A DNA stretch of 64,000 nucleotides, taken from positions 186,001 to 250,000 of the forward strand of contig SAKE01000001.1 in assembly GCA_004017275.1 (NCBI GenBank). Reading direction: 5' to 3'. Under the pieces are notes generated by a model that was not told the origin of the DNA, ran no database searches, and saw only the letters and a program-made list of their open reading frames with translations. This document shows positions 51,861 to 61,112 of the stretch, piece after piece. The position numbers and the translations under genes were made by a program. This DNA is from Mesorhizobium sp. (lineage in GTDB: Bacteria; Pseudomonadota; Alphaproteobacteria; Rhizobiales; Rhizobiaceae). Position 1 is the first letter of the stretch; each line of letters opens with the position of its first letter.

Positions 51861-53363
51861 ATGAGCACCTTCATCAAGGGCGCGACCATGCTTGCCATGG
51901 GTGGCGCGGCAGGGGCGGAGCCTTTTGCCGGCGATCTGTTGATCGAAGCGGATCGCATCGCCGCTATCGGATCTTCGCTTCAGCCGCCACCCGGAGCGGA
52001 AGTGATCGACGGCTCCGGAAAACTGGTCATGCCTGGCCTCGTAAACGCGCATCTTCATACCAACGAGGCTCTGTTCAAAGGCCGCTATGACAACATGCCG
52101 CTCGAGGTGTGGATGCTCTATTCCTACCCGATCCGGGCCGCCAAACGGCTCTCATCGCGGCTGGTCTATTTGCGCTCAATGCTGGTTGCGATGGAATCGC
52201 TGAAATACGGCGTCACCTGCATCACAGACGACCTCTACGAGAGCCCGCGTTCGGAAATGGAGCTGATGGATTCCGTGATCGACGCCTATGTCGATTGCGG
52301 TATCCGCGCCACCGTCTCGGCGCATGTGGTCAACCGCAACTTCCTCGACACAATCCCCTTCACCAGGGAATACGTGCCGCACCACCTGCAGCAGGAGATC
52401 GACGGCATCATACCGATGACGACGGCGGATTACATCGCCTATGTGAAGCAGGTCCACGGCCGCTTTCACGGCCGTGCCGGCCGCATTCGCACCATGCTCG
52501 CGCCATCGGCGCCGCAACGCTGTACCGTCGATCTGATGCTCGCGGCGAACGACCTTGCCAGGGAGTGGGGCGTACCATTCCACACCCATATCGTCGAGAC
52601 CAAGGTCCAGGGCGTGACCGGCCCCGAGTTCCACGGCAAGTCGCTGACGGCCTACATGGATGACCTCGGCCTCCTGAATCCGTGGACGACGATTGCCCAT
52701 TCGATCTGGGTGAACGACGACGATATCGAGCGCTTGGGCCGCGCCGGCGTCTCGGTGGCTCACAACGCCATATCCAACCAGAAGCTCGGCGCCGGCTCGG
52801 CGCCGGTGCGCAAGCTGCTGACGGCCGGCGTCAACATTGGCCTGGGCTCCGACGGCATATGCTCGAACGACACGCCACGCATCTTCGACGTGATGAAGGC
52901 AGCCGGGCTCATGCACAAGGTCAACAATCCGGACTGGAGCCGCTGGTTGACGGCCTCCGAAGTGCTTCATGCCGGGACGATCGGCGGCGCGCGCACCGCA
53001 CTGCTGCAGGACGAGATCGGTTCGCTGGAGCCCGGCAAGAAGGCCGATCTCCTGATCCTCGACATGCAAACAGCCAATTTCACGCCCCTCAACGATGTCC
53101 GCAACCACCTTGTCTATTGCGAGGAGGGTTCGTCGATCGAGAAAGTCTTCGTCAATGGCGAGATGGTGGTCGAGAACGGCAAGCTGACCAAAGTCGACGA
53201 GAAGGCGCTGCTGGCGGAACTGCGCGCCATGATGCCTGAATTTATCGAATATACAGCGGGCGTCGAAGCGGCGAACCATGAGTTGGAGCCTGCCTTCACC
53301 AAGGTCATCCAGCGCTGCTACGGAATGGACATTGGCATCAACCGCTGGGCATCCGATGCGTGA
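51861..53363 (+). CDS. amidohydrolase, TrzN/SsnA-type
   Basis: 500-aa metal-dependent amidohydrolase (TIM barrel). Motifs: PGLVNAHLHTNEALFKG (His-x-His), PFHTHIVET, TIAHSIWV, GLGSDGICSNDTPR (metal Asp). Family members hydrolyse aminated or chlorinated N-heterocycles and guanidino compounds. The ATG at 51861 follows GGAGAC; the longer frame overlaps lysR and is rejected. Same operon as the importer, so it likely attacks the imported ligand. Confidence 0.9.
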   Translation: MSTFIKGATMLAMGGAAGAEPFAGDLLIEADRIAAIGSSLQPPPGAEVIDGSGKLVMPGLVNAHLHTNEALFKGRYDNMPLEVWMLYSYPIRAAKRLSSRLVYLRSMLVAMESLKYGVTCITDDLYESPRSEMELMDSVIDAYVDCGIRATVSAHVVNRNFLDTIPFTREYVPHHLQQEIDGIIPMTTADYIAYVKQVHGRFHGRAGRIRTMLAPSAPQRCTVDLMLAANDLAREWGVPFHTHIVETKVQGVTGPEFHGKSLTAYMDDLGLLNPWTTIAHSIWVNDDDIERLGRAGVSVAHNAISNQKLGAGSAPVRKLLTAGVNIGLGSDGICSNDTPRIFDVMKAAGLMHKVNNPDWSRWLTASEVLHAGTIGGARTALLQDEIGSLEPGKKADLLILDMQTANFTPLNDVRNHLVYCEEGSSIEKVFVNGEMVVENGKLTKVDEKALLAELRAMMPEFIEYTAGVEAANHELEPAFTKVIQRCYGMDIGINRWASDA

Positions 53364-53370
53364 GGCGAGG

Positions 53371-54156
53371 ATGACGCAACGAATTCGCCTCGCCGAGATG
53401 ACCTGGTTGGAGTTCGACCAGCGGGTAAAGGACGACAATCCCATCATCTTCGTGCCGATCGGCTCTACCGAGCAGCACGGCCCGCATCTGCCGCTGTCGA
53501 CCGACGTCATCCTACCGGAGGGGATCGCGCTGCTGGTCGCCCCCGAACTCGGCGGCATTGTTGCGCCGCCGATTTCTTATGGCTACAAGTCGCAGCCAAA
53601 GACCGGCGGAGGCAACCATTTCCCCGGCACGATCAGCCTCAATGCCGCAACGCTGGTCGCGCTGCTGCGCGATCTTGTCAATGAATTCGCAAGGCACGGC
53701 GCCCGCAGGATCGTCTTGTTCGACGGCCATATGGAAAACCAGTGGTTCATCACCGAGGCGGCTGACCTCGCCCTGACCGACCAGCGGCGGGAAGGCGTCA
53801 ACGACCTCATCGTGGTCAAGCTTCCATATTGGGAATTCATCTCCAAGGCGACCGAAGCAGTGCTCTTTCCCGATGGCCTGATCAGCTGGGCGCTTGAGCA
53901 TGCCGCTGTGATGGAGACGTCAGTGATGCTGCATCTGCGCCCCGACCTCGTGCGCGTCGACAAGATCCCTGACGACAAGCCGGCCGAGTTCCCGCCTTTC
54001 GACGTCTATCCCTTTGATCTGCGGCCAATCCCCCCGCATGGTGTGTTGAGTTCGGCCGCCGGCGCATCGGTTGAAAAGGGCAAAGCGGTTGTCCAACAGA
54101 TCGTTCCGGACATCGCAGCCGCCTTGCGGAACTATTTCGCGGCCATGGAACTGTAG
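53371..54156 (+). CDS. creatininase family amidohydrolase
   Basis: 261-aa creatininase/creatinine amidohydrolase-type enzyme. PIGSTEQHGPHLPLSTDVIL supplies Glu, His and Asp metal ligands; PKTGGGNHFPGTISL and VLFDGHMENQWF the rest. These enzymes open lactam or formamide bonds. It may act after the upstream amidohydrolase. The ATG at 53371 is preferred; an ATG at 53356 overlapping the previous stop is possible. Confidence 0.88.
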   Translation: MTQRIRLAEMTWLEFDQRVKDDNPIIFVPIGSTEQHGPHLPLSTDVILPEGIALLVAPELGGIVAPPISYGYKSQPKTGGGNHFPGTISLNAATLVALLRDLVNEFARHGARRIVLFDGHMENQWFITEAADLALTDQRREGVNDLIVVKLPYWEFISKATEAVLFPDGLISWALEHAAVMETSVMLHLRPDLVRVDKIPDDKPAEFPPFDVYPFDLRPIPPHGVLSSAAGASVEKGKAVVQQIVPDIAAALRNYFAAMEL

Positions 54157-54241
54157 GGGGATGCGGCGCGCGTCGATGGTCAGGCGCACCGTTTTCGTAA
54201 TGGCAGAATTATATCAAAGCCGCTCGCCTTTGCCACAAACC

Positions 54242-55726
54242 TCAAGGTGACCTCGGGATCACCCGGTATGCGGACGAGAAGATTTCGTTGGCCGGGGGAT
54301 TGCCGAGCGTCCGCTCCGGATACTTCGCCATCAGCCTGTTGAACTGACGCTGCGCACGAAGCGCCTCGGCGGTGTAATCCATGGTTGGAATCTTGCGGTC
54401 ATGCATCACCGTCCGGCCGTCGATGACCACCGTTCGCGCATCGCGCCCTGAGCCTGAAATCATCAAAGTCTGAATGGGATCGATCACTTGGCCGAGATCG
54501 GGATTGGAGAGATCCCATACCACCATGTCGGCACGGCAGCCGGGTGCAAGCCGACCGAGATCGGCGCGCCCAAGCGCATCCGCGCCGCCCAGTGTGGCGA
54601 CATCGAAATAGTCCTCGGCCCGGCAGGCCTGCGCCTCGCCTTCGACGAAGCGGCAGATCATCAGGCCTGTCTGCATGTTGAGGAGCATGTCCGGTGGGGA
54701 CGTGTCGGTGCCAAGTCCGATGCGAAGGCCGCGCTGGCGGTATGACTTGAAGCTTTCAAGACCATCGCCGAAACGCGCCGCGACCAGCGGGCAATGCACG
54801 ATGACTGAGCCGGCTTGCGCGATGATATCGAGGTCGCGGCCTGGTTCGGCCACGAAACGCGATGGGCTGACGAACGTGCCATGCGGCAGCAGTGTTTTCT
54901 CGGTCAGGAAATCGAAGCTTTGCAGCCACTCGATCGAACTCATGCCGTGCAGGCGGCGCACGGTCTCGCGCTCGAAGCCGCCCTGGCAGCAATGCAGCCG
55001 GACAGGCACGCCCAGATCGCGGCCGGCGGCTGCGGTGCGCCGCAGAAGCTTGGCGGTGCAAGTCTCGATGCGGTCGGGCGCAAGCATGGTGCGGACAAGG
55101 TCTCCGTGCCGGCCTTCTATCCGCTCGCAGAAGGCGATCGCGTCATCCAGGCCTGCAAGGCCACGCGGCTCGTCGGAGAAAAGCTCGATCTTGCCTTCGT
55201 CGACGATGAAGGGATTGCCGGTGCGGTAGGCGGGGCCGAGGTAGACGCGCAGTCCAAGGTCTGCTGCCGCGCTCGCCGCGCCCTCGAACTCCTCCACCGT
55301 CTCGCCCCATTGGCGGTAGTAGAGCGAAGCGATCGGCAGCGCGGTCGTGACTCCGTTTCGTATAAGTCGCGCGAAGGCGTGGCGCTTTTGGAAAACCAGC
55401 TCGTCCGGCGAGTACATCTCGTAAGGGCCGGCATCCATGTAGGTTTTCGGCCAGACTCGGCCTTTGGCCCAGGCCGGATGGTTGTCGAATGAGAGGATCG
55501 TCGTATCGAGGTCCGACAGCGCGTCGAGATCGATGAAGCCCGGCGCGATCAGCGCCTGCCCACAGTCCACGCGCTCGTTGATCTCGCCTGGAAAATCGTG
55601 GCCGACGAACAGGATCGTTCCGCCTTCGTAGACAACTTGCCCTCCCGGCAGCAGTGTGTGGCGGCCGTCCTCATGGCCTACCACCCAGTCGGCGGTCATC
55701 AACGTACGCTTGCTGGCCGAAGTCAT
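54242..55726 (-). CDS. amidohydrolase lacking the first His-x-His motif
   Basis: 494-aa amidohydrolase of the same broad family as the gene at 51861. The usual PGxxDxHxH strand is replaced by APGFIDLDALSDLDTTIL, so both first metal His are absent. Later positions are kept: RLHCCQGGFE, SVIVHCPL, GLGTDTSPPDM (metal Asp). Either metal binding is rearranged, with Asp ligands, or the enzyme works differently. Last gene of a minus-strand operon after GntR and a flavin reductase; converges on the creatininase gene. Confidence 0.8.
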   Translation of the reverse strand: MTSASKRTLMTADWVVGHEDGRHTLLPGGQVVYEGGTILFVGHDFPGEINERVDCGQALIAPGFIDLDALSDLDTTILSFDNHPAWAKGRVWPKTYMDAGPYEMYSPDELVFQKRHAFARLIRNGVTTALPIASLYYRQWGETVEEFEGAASAAADLGLRVYLGPAYRTGNPFIVDEGKIELFSDEPRGLAGLDDAIAFCERIEGRHGDLVRTMLAPDRIETCTAKLLRRTAAAGRDLGVPVRLHCCQGGFERETVRRLHGMSSIEWLQSFDFLTEKTLLPHGTFVSPSRFVAEPGRDLDIIAQAGSVIVHCPLVAARFGDGLESFKSYRQRGLRIGLGTDTSPPDMLLNMQTGLMICRFVEGEAQACRAEDYFDVATLGGADALGRADLGRLAPGCRADMVVWDLSNPDLGQVIDPIQTLMISGSGRDARTVVIDGRTVMHDRKIPTMDYTAEALRAQRQFNRLMAKYPERTLGNPPANEIFSSAYRVIPRSP

Positions 55727-55739
55727 GGCTGCGCTCTCC

Positions 55740-56405
55740 TCATTCGTCTCGTTCGGCGGCCCCGGGCATGCGTTTGCGCTCTTCCCATTGCGCGACGCTC
55801 ATGGTTGGAAGGTCGAAGGTCTCCCGCGACAGGGAATAGCCGTGTCCGCCCATGCGACCGATGGCGTCGAGGCCCGCCGGATCGATATGCAGACGTTGGT
55901 TGATGATGTCGGAGCGGATGTGGGCCGCAACGACTTCACCGAGTATGATTTCGCGCGAGTTCCCGAGGCCTAGCGTCATGTGCCGCCGGCACTCGAACGC
56001 GGCCGGCGATTCGGCGATGCGCGGTGCTGCGATTTTCGTTCCGGCAATGGCCGTCAGTCCTGCCTCGGCGAGTTCGTCGACATTGGGGGCGAACGGCACG
56101 GCACAGACGTTCATGGCGTCCAGCATGGCGCTCGATACGATGTTGACCGTGAAGACGCCAGTCGTCCTGACGTTCCACGCTGTGTCCTTGAAGGACATGT
56201 CGTCGTGGTTTTCGACGCCAAGCGCGAGGATTGCCGGTTCGGCGGAAAGGCAATTGAAGAAACTCACAGGTGCGGCATTGATGCGCCCTTCGGCGTCGAC
56301 GGTGGTTACCAGCGCGATCGGTCGCGGCACCACGGCACCGATGAGGATCTTGTATTTCTCGCGTTCCGTGAGGCTCGTGAAATCGAACGTCGTCTCAGCA
56401 GTCAT
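55740..56405 (-). CDS. flavin reductase / flavoredoxin-like FMN-binding protein
   Basis: 221-aa split-barrel FMN protein. IGAVVPRPIALVTTVDAEGR, INAAPVSFFNCLSAEPAILA and KDTAWNVRTTGVFTVNIV are the typical FMN contacts. It supplies reduced flavin or reduces a substrate directly. The ATG at 56405 removes an unrelated 27-residue extension. 13 bases separate it from the amidohydrolase gene downstream. Confidence 0.87.
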   Translation of the reverse strand: MTAETTFDFTSLTEREKYKILIGAVVPRPIALVTTVDAEGRINAAPVSFFNCLSAEPAILALGVENHDDMSFKDTAWNVRTTGVFTVNIVSSAMLDAMNVCAVPFAPNVDELAEAGLTAIAGTKIAAPRIAESPAAFECRRHMTLGLGNSREIILGEVVAAHIRSDIINQRLHIDPAGLDAIGRMGGHGYSLSRETFDLPTMSVAQWEERKRMPGAAERDE

Positions 56406-56504
56406 GGCGATTCTCGCGGCACGGGGAGCGAGTGGCGGCAGCATCGAAGCCCGGCGGTCCGGCGTGGATGCGCAACACACTGGCAAGCGCGCCGGGCGCT
56501 TTGT

Positions 56505-57230
56505 CTATTTCGCCGCCGCCCGGTAGTCGGAAAGGAGATCCTTCAGGTCGCGCTCGCGCACCGGCTTGAGGTCGAGCAGACCGCGGGTTGCCACCGCCAT
56601 CAACTGTTCGTCCATGATGCTCACGGCAGTTGCTTCGTCGCCGCGTACCAGTGCGTCGATGATCATCTGATGTTCGTTGACCGCGCACTCCGACGAATGC
56701 GGCCGGCCATAAAGCGCCAGTATCAGCGAGCAGCGCGAGGTCACTTCCGCCACATAGCGGATGAGGAGTTCGTTGCCGGTCATGTCCGCCAGCAAGGTGT
56801 GGAACTCGCCGGCCAACCGGATCGATTCCGGTCCGTCGCGGCCCTGCGCCCGCTCCTCGGCCGTGACATGGGCGCGCAATGTTTCCGTCTGCGCCGAGGT
56901 CAAGCGACCCGCCAGCGTTTCGATCACCGTCCGCTCCAGGCCGCGTCTTACTTGAAAGACCCCGCGCCCTTCGCTGATGCTCGGCGAGGCCACGGTCGCG
57001 CGCTTGTTCGGCTGCTGCGAAACAAGGCCTTCGACCGTCAGCCGGCCAAGAACGCTGCGCACCACCGTACGGCTGACCCCAAAACTCTCGCCGACCGAAT
57101 CCTCGGGAAGCTTCGTTCCGGGCGCCAACGCCTGCTCGATGATCGCGCGCCGCAGCGCTTGATAGACTCCGTCCGCAAGATTGCCGGCACGGGTTGGGCG
57201 CTTGGTTGGCAGGGGTTTCTGAATGGTCAT
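56505..57230 (-). CDS. GntR family (FCD) transcriptional regulator
   Basis: 241-aa regulator. Winged helix GVYQALRRAIIEQALAPG and FGVSRTVVRSVLGRLTVEGL; the all-alpha FCD ligand domain follows, with the metal-binding Asp/His pattern (RLAGEFHTLL, VNEHQMIIDALVRGD). Divergent from the dipeptide-type ABC operon, with a near-perfect inverted repeat between them. Probably represses both directions until the substrate appears. The ATG at 57230 is preferred to 57269. Confidence 0.88.
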   Translation of the reverse strand: MTIQKPLPTKRPTRAGNLADGVYQALRRAIIEQALAPGTKLPEDSVGESFGVSRTVVRSVLGRLTVEGLVSQQPNKRATVASPSISEGRGVFQVRRGLERTVIETLAGRLTSAQTETLRAHVTAEERAQGRDGPESIRLAGEFHTLLADMTGNELLIRYVAEVTSRCSLILALYGRPHSSECAVNEHQMIIDALVRGDEATAVSIMDEQLMAVATRGLLDLKPVRERDLKDLLSDYRAAAK

Positions 57231-57333
57231 GGCGGGCCGATTTATCAACTTGGCATGAGCGGGTGTCAATCATGGTTTTCTCGATGTCAGGACAGAAGCG
57301 AGCCCAGAATGTTTTCTCTTGCGTCATTAAACA

Positions 57334-57362
57334 GTATACACTATTGTAAATCAAGTGGATAC
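57334..57362. promoter_or_regulatory. candidate GntR operator
   Basis: GTATACACT (57334-57342) and AGTGGATAC (57354-57362) form a 9-bp inverted repeat with one mismatch and an 11-base spacer, inside the AT-rich divergent region between the GntR gene and the ABC operon. Confidence 0.5.
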
Positions 57363-57484
57363 AGATTGCATAATAAATAATCACGAGCTGCCTAAAGCGA
57401 GTGCAATCGAGGGAACCGCCAAGCAGATCGGCATCAATGGAATTCGTGAACAGAAAAGTTCTGGATCAAAATGGAGAGGCTCGC

Positions 57485-59065
57485 ATGAAATCGCTTTTGA
57501 GGACTTCGGTGGCCGCGGTGGTGGCGCTGACGCTGACGACCTTGTCGGCAGCCGCCGAAAACGTGCTGAAATGGGGTGCGCAGCGCGACGTGGTTTCGCT
57601 CGACCCCTATTCGTATGGTGACACGTTCACCATTGCCGTGCTGAACCACGTCTACGAAGGGCTGGTGCGCTACGACGAGAAGCTACAGATCGCGCCGGCG
57701 CTCGCCACGTCATGGGAAGTCGTGTCGCCGACGGTCTGGCGCTTTCACCTGCGCGAGGGGGTGAAATTCCACAACGGCGCGCCGTTCACCGCCGACGACG
57801 TGATAGCCTCGCTGACCCGTGTCAGCGATCCAGCCTCACCACTGCGCGGCAACCTGCCTGCCTACAGGGGTGCGACCAAGATCGACGACCATGCGGTCGA
57901 GATCAACACGACGCCGAACTATCCACTGCTGCTGAACGATCTCACCAACATCGTCATCTTCGACAAGGAGTGGCTGGTTGCCAACCACGCCGAGGCGCCG
58001 ACGGATGTCGGTAAGGGTGTCGAGGGATATGCGACATCTCATGCAAACGGCACCGGTCCCTTCAAGATCGTATCGCGCAAGCCGGACGCTGAGACCGTGT
58101 TCGAGGTCAACAAGGACTGGTGGGACAAGCCGAAGCACAACATCGACAAGATCATCTTCACCCCGATCGCGTCTTCGGCGACACGGGTGGCTGCCCTTCT
58201 GTCGGGCGAAATCGACTTCACCAACTCCGCGCCGCTGCAGGACATTCCTCGCCTGCAGGCATCGCCTGACATCAAGGTGCTGGCGAGCAATGAGTTGCGG
58301 ACCGTGTTCTTCCTCTTCAATCGAACCGACAAGACGATCGCCTCGGATATCACGGACAAGAATCCGATGAACGACATCAAGGTCCGGCAGGCCATGTACC
58401 AGTCGATCGACATCGATGCCTTGCAGAAGAAAGTGATGCGCGGACTGTCCCGCAACACCGGCTCGCTGATCGCTCCGGCCATCCCGGGTTATGTCGACGC
58501 GCTGGACTCGCGTCTGCCCTACGATCCGGATGCCGCCAAGAAACTGCTGACTGATGCCGGTTATCCGAACGGCTTCTCCTTCTCGTTCGTCTGCGAGAAC
58601 GACGGTTACGTCAATGAGGAGGAGATCTGCCAGGCGGTCTCGTCGATGTGGGCCCGCATCGGCCTGAAGGCCAACCTCGACGTCGCGCCGACCAGCCTGC
58701 AGACGGCAAAATTCGAGAGCGGCAAATTCGATGTCGGCATTCTCGGCTGGGCCAACGAGCCGATGATCGACAGTTTCTCGATCCTCGTGCAGGTCGTCCA
58801 CTCCAAAGTCGGCACTTCGGGCGTGTTCAACTGGGGTGGGTGGAATTACCCCGAGGTCGATGCGCTGATCGACAGCGCCGGCAAGGAACTGGATCGTGAA
58901 AAGCGCCTCGGATTCCAGACGCAAGCCCTGACGAAGGTCAAGGACGACATCGCTTTCCTGCCGCTGCACCAGCAGCCAATGGCATGGGCGATCGGTCCGA
59001 AGATCGAGAGCATCGTTCAGCTCACCGACAACAAGCCGCGCTTCTGGCTGACCATGATGAAGTGA
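57485..59065 (+). CDS. ABC transporter substrate-binding protein, peptide/opine (DppA) type
   Basis: 526-aa extracellular solute-binding protein family 5. Signal peptide SLLRTSVAAVVALTLTTLSA ends near residue 23. LKWGAQRDVVSLDPYSYGD, WRFHLREGVKFHNGAPFTAD and NGTGPFKIVS are classic. The ATG at 57485 follows GGAGAGG; the longer frame from 57401 has no signal peptide at its start. First gene of an operon that continues past the window end. Confidence 0.92.
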   Translation: MKSLLRTSVAAVVALTLTTLSAAAENVLKWGAQRDVVSLDPYSYGDTFTIAVLNHVYEGLVRYDEKLQIAPALATSWEVVSPTVWRFHLREGVKFHNGAPFTADDVIASLTRVSDPASPLRGNLPAYRGATKIDDHAVEINTTPNYPLLLNDLTNIVIFDKEWLVANHAEAPTDVGKGVEGYATSHANGTGPFKIVSRKPDAETVFEVNKDWWDKPKHNIDKIIFTPIASSATRVAALLSGEIDFTNSAPLQDIPRLQASPDIKVLASNELRTVFFLFNRTDKTIASDITDKNPMNDIKVRQAMYQSIDIDALQKKVMRGLSRNTGSLIAPAIPGYVDALDSRLPYDPDAAKKLLTDAGYPNGFSFSFVCENDGYVNEEEICQAVSSMWARIGLKANLDVAPTSLQTAKFESGKFDVGILGWANEPMIDSFSILVQVVHSKVGTSGVFNWGGWNYPEVDALIDSAGKELDREKRLGFQTQALTKVKDDIAFLPLHQQPMAWAIGPKIESIVQLTDNKPRFWLTMMK

Positions 59066-59162
59066 CCTGAAGCTCCTCGCCGGGCATCCGGCATGGATCG
59101 TGCATAGAGAAACTCCGGGCTGTGCCCGGAGTTTGCCCAAACCACGTCAGGAGACGGCAGTC

Positions 59163-60155
59163 ATGCTCGCCATCATCGTCAAGCGCATCGGCAATGCGGC
59201 CTTGGTCATGCTTGTGGTCGCTTTCATCGCCTTCATGATCTTCCAGTTCCTGGGTGACCCGGTGCAACTGATGCTGAACTCCCAGGCGACGCAAGGCGAT
59301 CGCGATGCGTTGCGTATCCGGCTCGGCCTTGACCAGCCGGTCATCATGCAGTTTTTCACCTTTGTCGTTCGCGCGCTGCACGGTGATTTCGGCGTATCCT
59401 TTCGCAACCAGCGAGAGGTGATGTCGCTGATCGCCGAGCGCTTCCCGGCAACCTTCGAACTGGTTATGGTGTCGACCGTGCTTGCGCTCCTCATCGGCAT
59501 TCCGCTTGGGGTATTTGCCGCGATCAATCCAAAGAACCTGGCGGCCCGCATGGCCCGCATGGTCTCGATGATCGGCATCTCGGTGCCGGCCTTTGTCATC
59601 GGCATCGTGCTTATCCTGATCTTTTCGGTCCAGCTTGGCTGGTTGCCCGCCTTCGGCCGGGGCGAAGTTGTTCAGTTCGGCACCTGGTCGACCGGATTGC
59701 TGACGCCGTCGGGACGGCTCGCGCTGATCATGCCGAGCATCTCGCTGGCGCTCTTCCAGATCTCGTTCGTCATGCGGCTCGTGACGGCCGAAATGCTTGA
59801 GGTCCTGCGGACCGACTACATCAAGTTCGCCCGGGCGCGCGGCCTGCCCGACCGCAGTGTGCATTTCCGCCATGCGCTGAAGAACTGCATGATGCCGGTG
59901 GTCACCATGACTGGCATGATGATCGGCGATCTGATCGCCTTCGCACTGGTGACGGAAACCGTTTTTCAGTGGCCGGGCATGGGGCTGCTGTTCGTGCAGG
60001 CCGTCATGTTCATCGATATTCCGGTGATGGCAGCCTATCTGATGATCGTCTCCGTCATCTTCATCACGCTGAACACGATTGTCGATTTCGTCTATCTCGC
60101 CGTCGATCCGCGCTTGCGGCAGGCGGGAAGCGGAGGGGGTGGCCATGTCCGTTGA
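59163..60155 (+). CDS. ABC transporter permease, DppB type
   Basis: 330-aa permease of the peptide/nickel class with six predicted helices. N-terminal IIVKRIGNAALVMLVVAFIA, GLDQPVIMQFFTFV, and the EAA loop YIKFARARGLPDRSVHFRHA. CAGGAG precedes the ATG at 59163. Overlaps the next gene by 11 bases. Confidence 0.93.
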   Translation: MLAIIVKRIGNAALVMLVVAFIAFMIFQFLGDPVQLMLNSQATQGDRDALRIRLGLDQPVIMQFFTFVVRALHGDFGVSFRNQREVMSLIAERFPATFELVMVSTVLALLIGIPLGVFAAINPKNLAARMARMVSMIGISVPAFVIGIVLILIFSVQLGWLPAFGRGEVVQFGTWSTGLLTPSGRLALIMPSISLALFQISFVMRLVTAEMLEVLRTDYIKFARARGLPDRSVHFRHALKNCMMPVVTMTGMMIGDLIAFALVTETVFQWPGMGLLFVQAVMFIDIPVMAAYLMIVSVIFITLNTIVDFVYLAVDPRLRQAGSGGGGHVR

Positions 60156-61101
60156 AACGCAGACCACGAAAACGCCCGACGCGCCACGATTTGCGCGCCT
60201 GAGGGCTTTTCTGGATGGCGATCTTGCCCACGGATTCTTCCGCACGCCATCGGCGGTCATCTCGGCGCTGGTGCTTCTGGTCATTGCGCTGACCGCGATT
60301 GCCGCGCCGCTGCTGTCGCCGCAAAACCCCTACGACCTGACGCAGCTCTATCTCGACAAGGCCGAACTGCCGCCGATCTGGTTGGCCGACGGCGAAGCTC
60401 CCTATCTGCTCGGCACCGACGTGCAAGGACGCGACATCTTTTCCGCCATCCTCTACGGCTCGCGAATCTCGCTGATGATCGGTTTCGCCAGCGTCATTGT
60501 CTCGGTGCTTATCGGCATCACCGTTGGGCTCACCTCCGGCTATATCGGCGGCCGCCTCGACAATTTCCTGATGCGCGTCGGCGATCTCGTCCTGTCGATC
60601 CCGACACTGCTCGTTGCCATCTTGGTGAGCGCGATCTTTCGCCAGCTGCTGCCCGTTTCGCTGCGCGATGCCTTCACGCCGGTCATCTTGACCACCTCGA
60701 TCGCCATCACATCATGGGTGCAGTATGCCCGCATCGTGCGGGCCTCAACAATGGTGGAGGCGCGAAAGGAATACGTGCTTGCCGCCCGTATCCTCCAGTT
60801 GCCTTCCAGCAAGATCATGGTCTCGCACATCTTGCCAAACGTGATGACGGCGGTGCTGGTGACGGCGACGCTCAATCTCGGCCTTGCCATCCTCGCCGAG
60901 GCGACCCTGTCCTTTCTGGGCGTTGGCATGCCAGTCACGCAGCCCTCCCTCGGCACGCTTATCCGCATCGGCAATCAGTACTTCTTCTCGGGAAGCTGGT
61001 GGGTGGTGCTTTTCCCGGCGCTGCAGCTCAGCCTGATCATCCTTGCCGTCAACCTGCTCGGCGACTGGCTGCGCGACGCCCTCAATCCGAAACTTCGCTG
61101 A
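60145..61101 (+). CDS. ABC transporter permease, DppC type
   Basis: 318-aa partner permease. A cytoplasmic N-tail of ~40 residues, then helix 1 (AVISALVLLVIALTAIAAPL), LLGTDVQGRDIFSAILYGSR (DppC signature) and the EAA loop EYVLAARILQLPSSKIMVSH. GGAGGGGG is a strong ribosome site before the ATG at 60145. Confidence 0.93.
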   Translation: MSVETQTTKTPDAPRFARLRAFLDGDLAHGFFRTPSAVISALVLLVIALTAIAAPLLSPQNPYDLTQLYLDKAELPPIWLADGEAPYLLGTDVQGRDIFSAILYGSRISLMIGFASVIVSVLIGITVGLTSGYIGGRLDNFLMRVGDLVLSIPTLLVAILVSAIFRQLLPVSLRDAFTPVILTTSIAITSWVQYARIVRASTMVEARKEYVLAARILQLPSSKIMVSHILPNVMTAVLVTATLNLGLAILAEATLSFLGVGMPVTQPSLGTLIRIGNQYFFSGSWWVVLFPALQLSLIILAVNLLGDWLRDALNPKLR

Positions 61102-61112
61102 AAGGCCCTACC

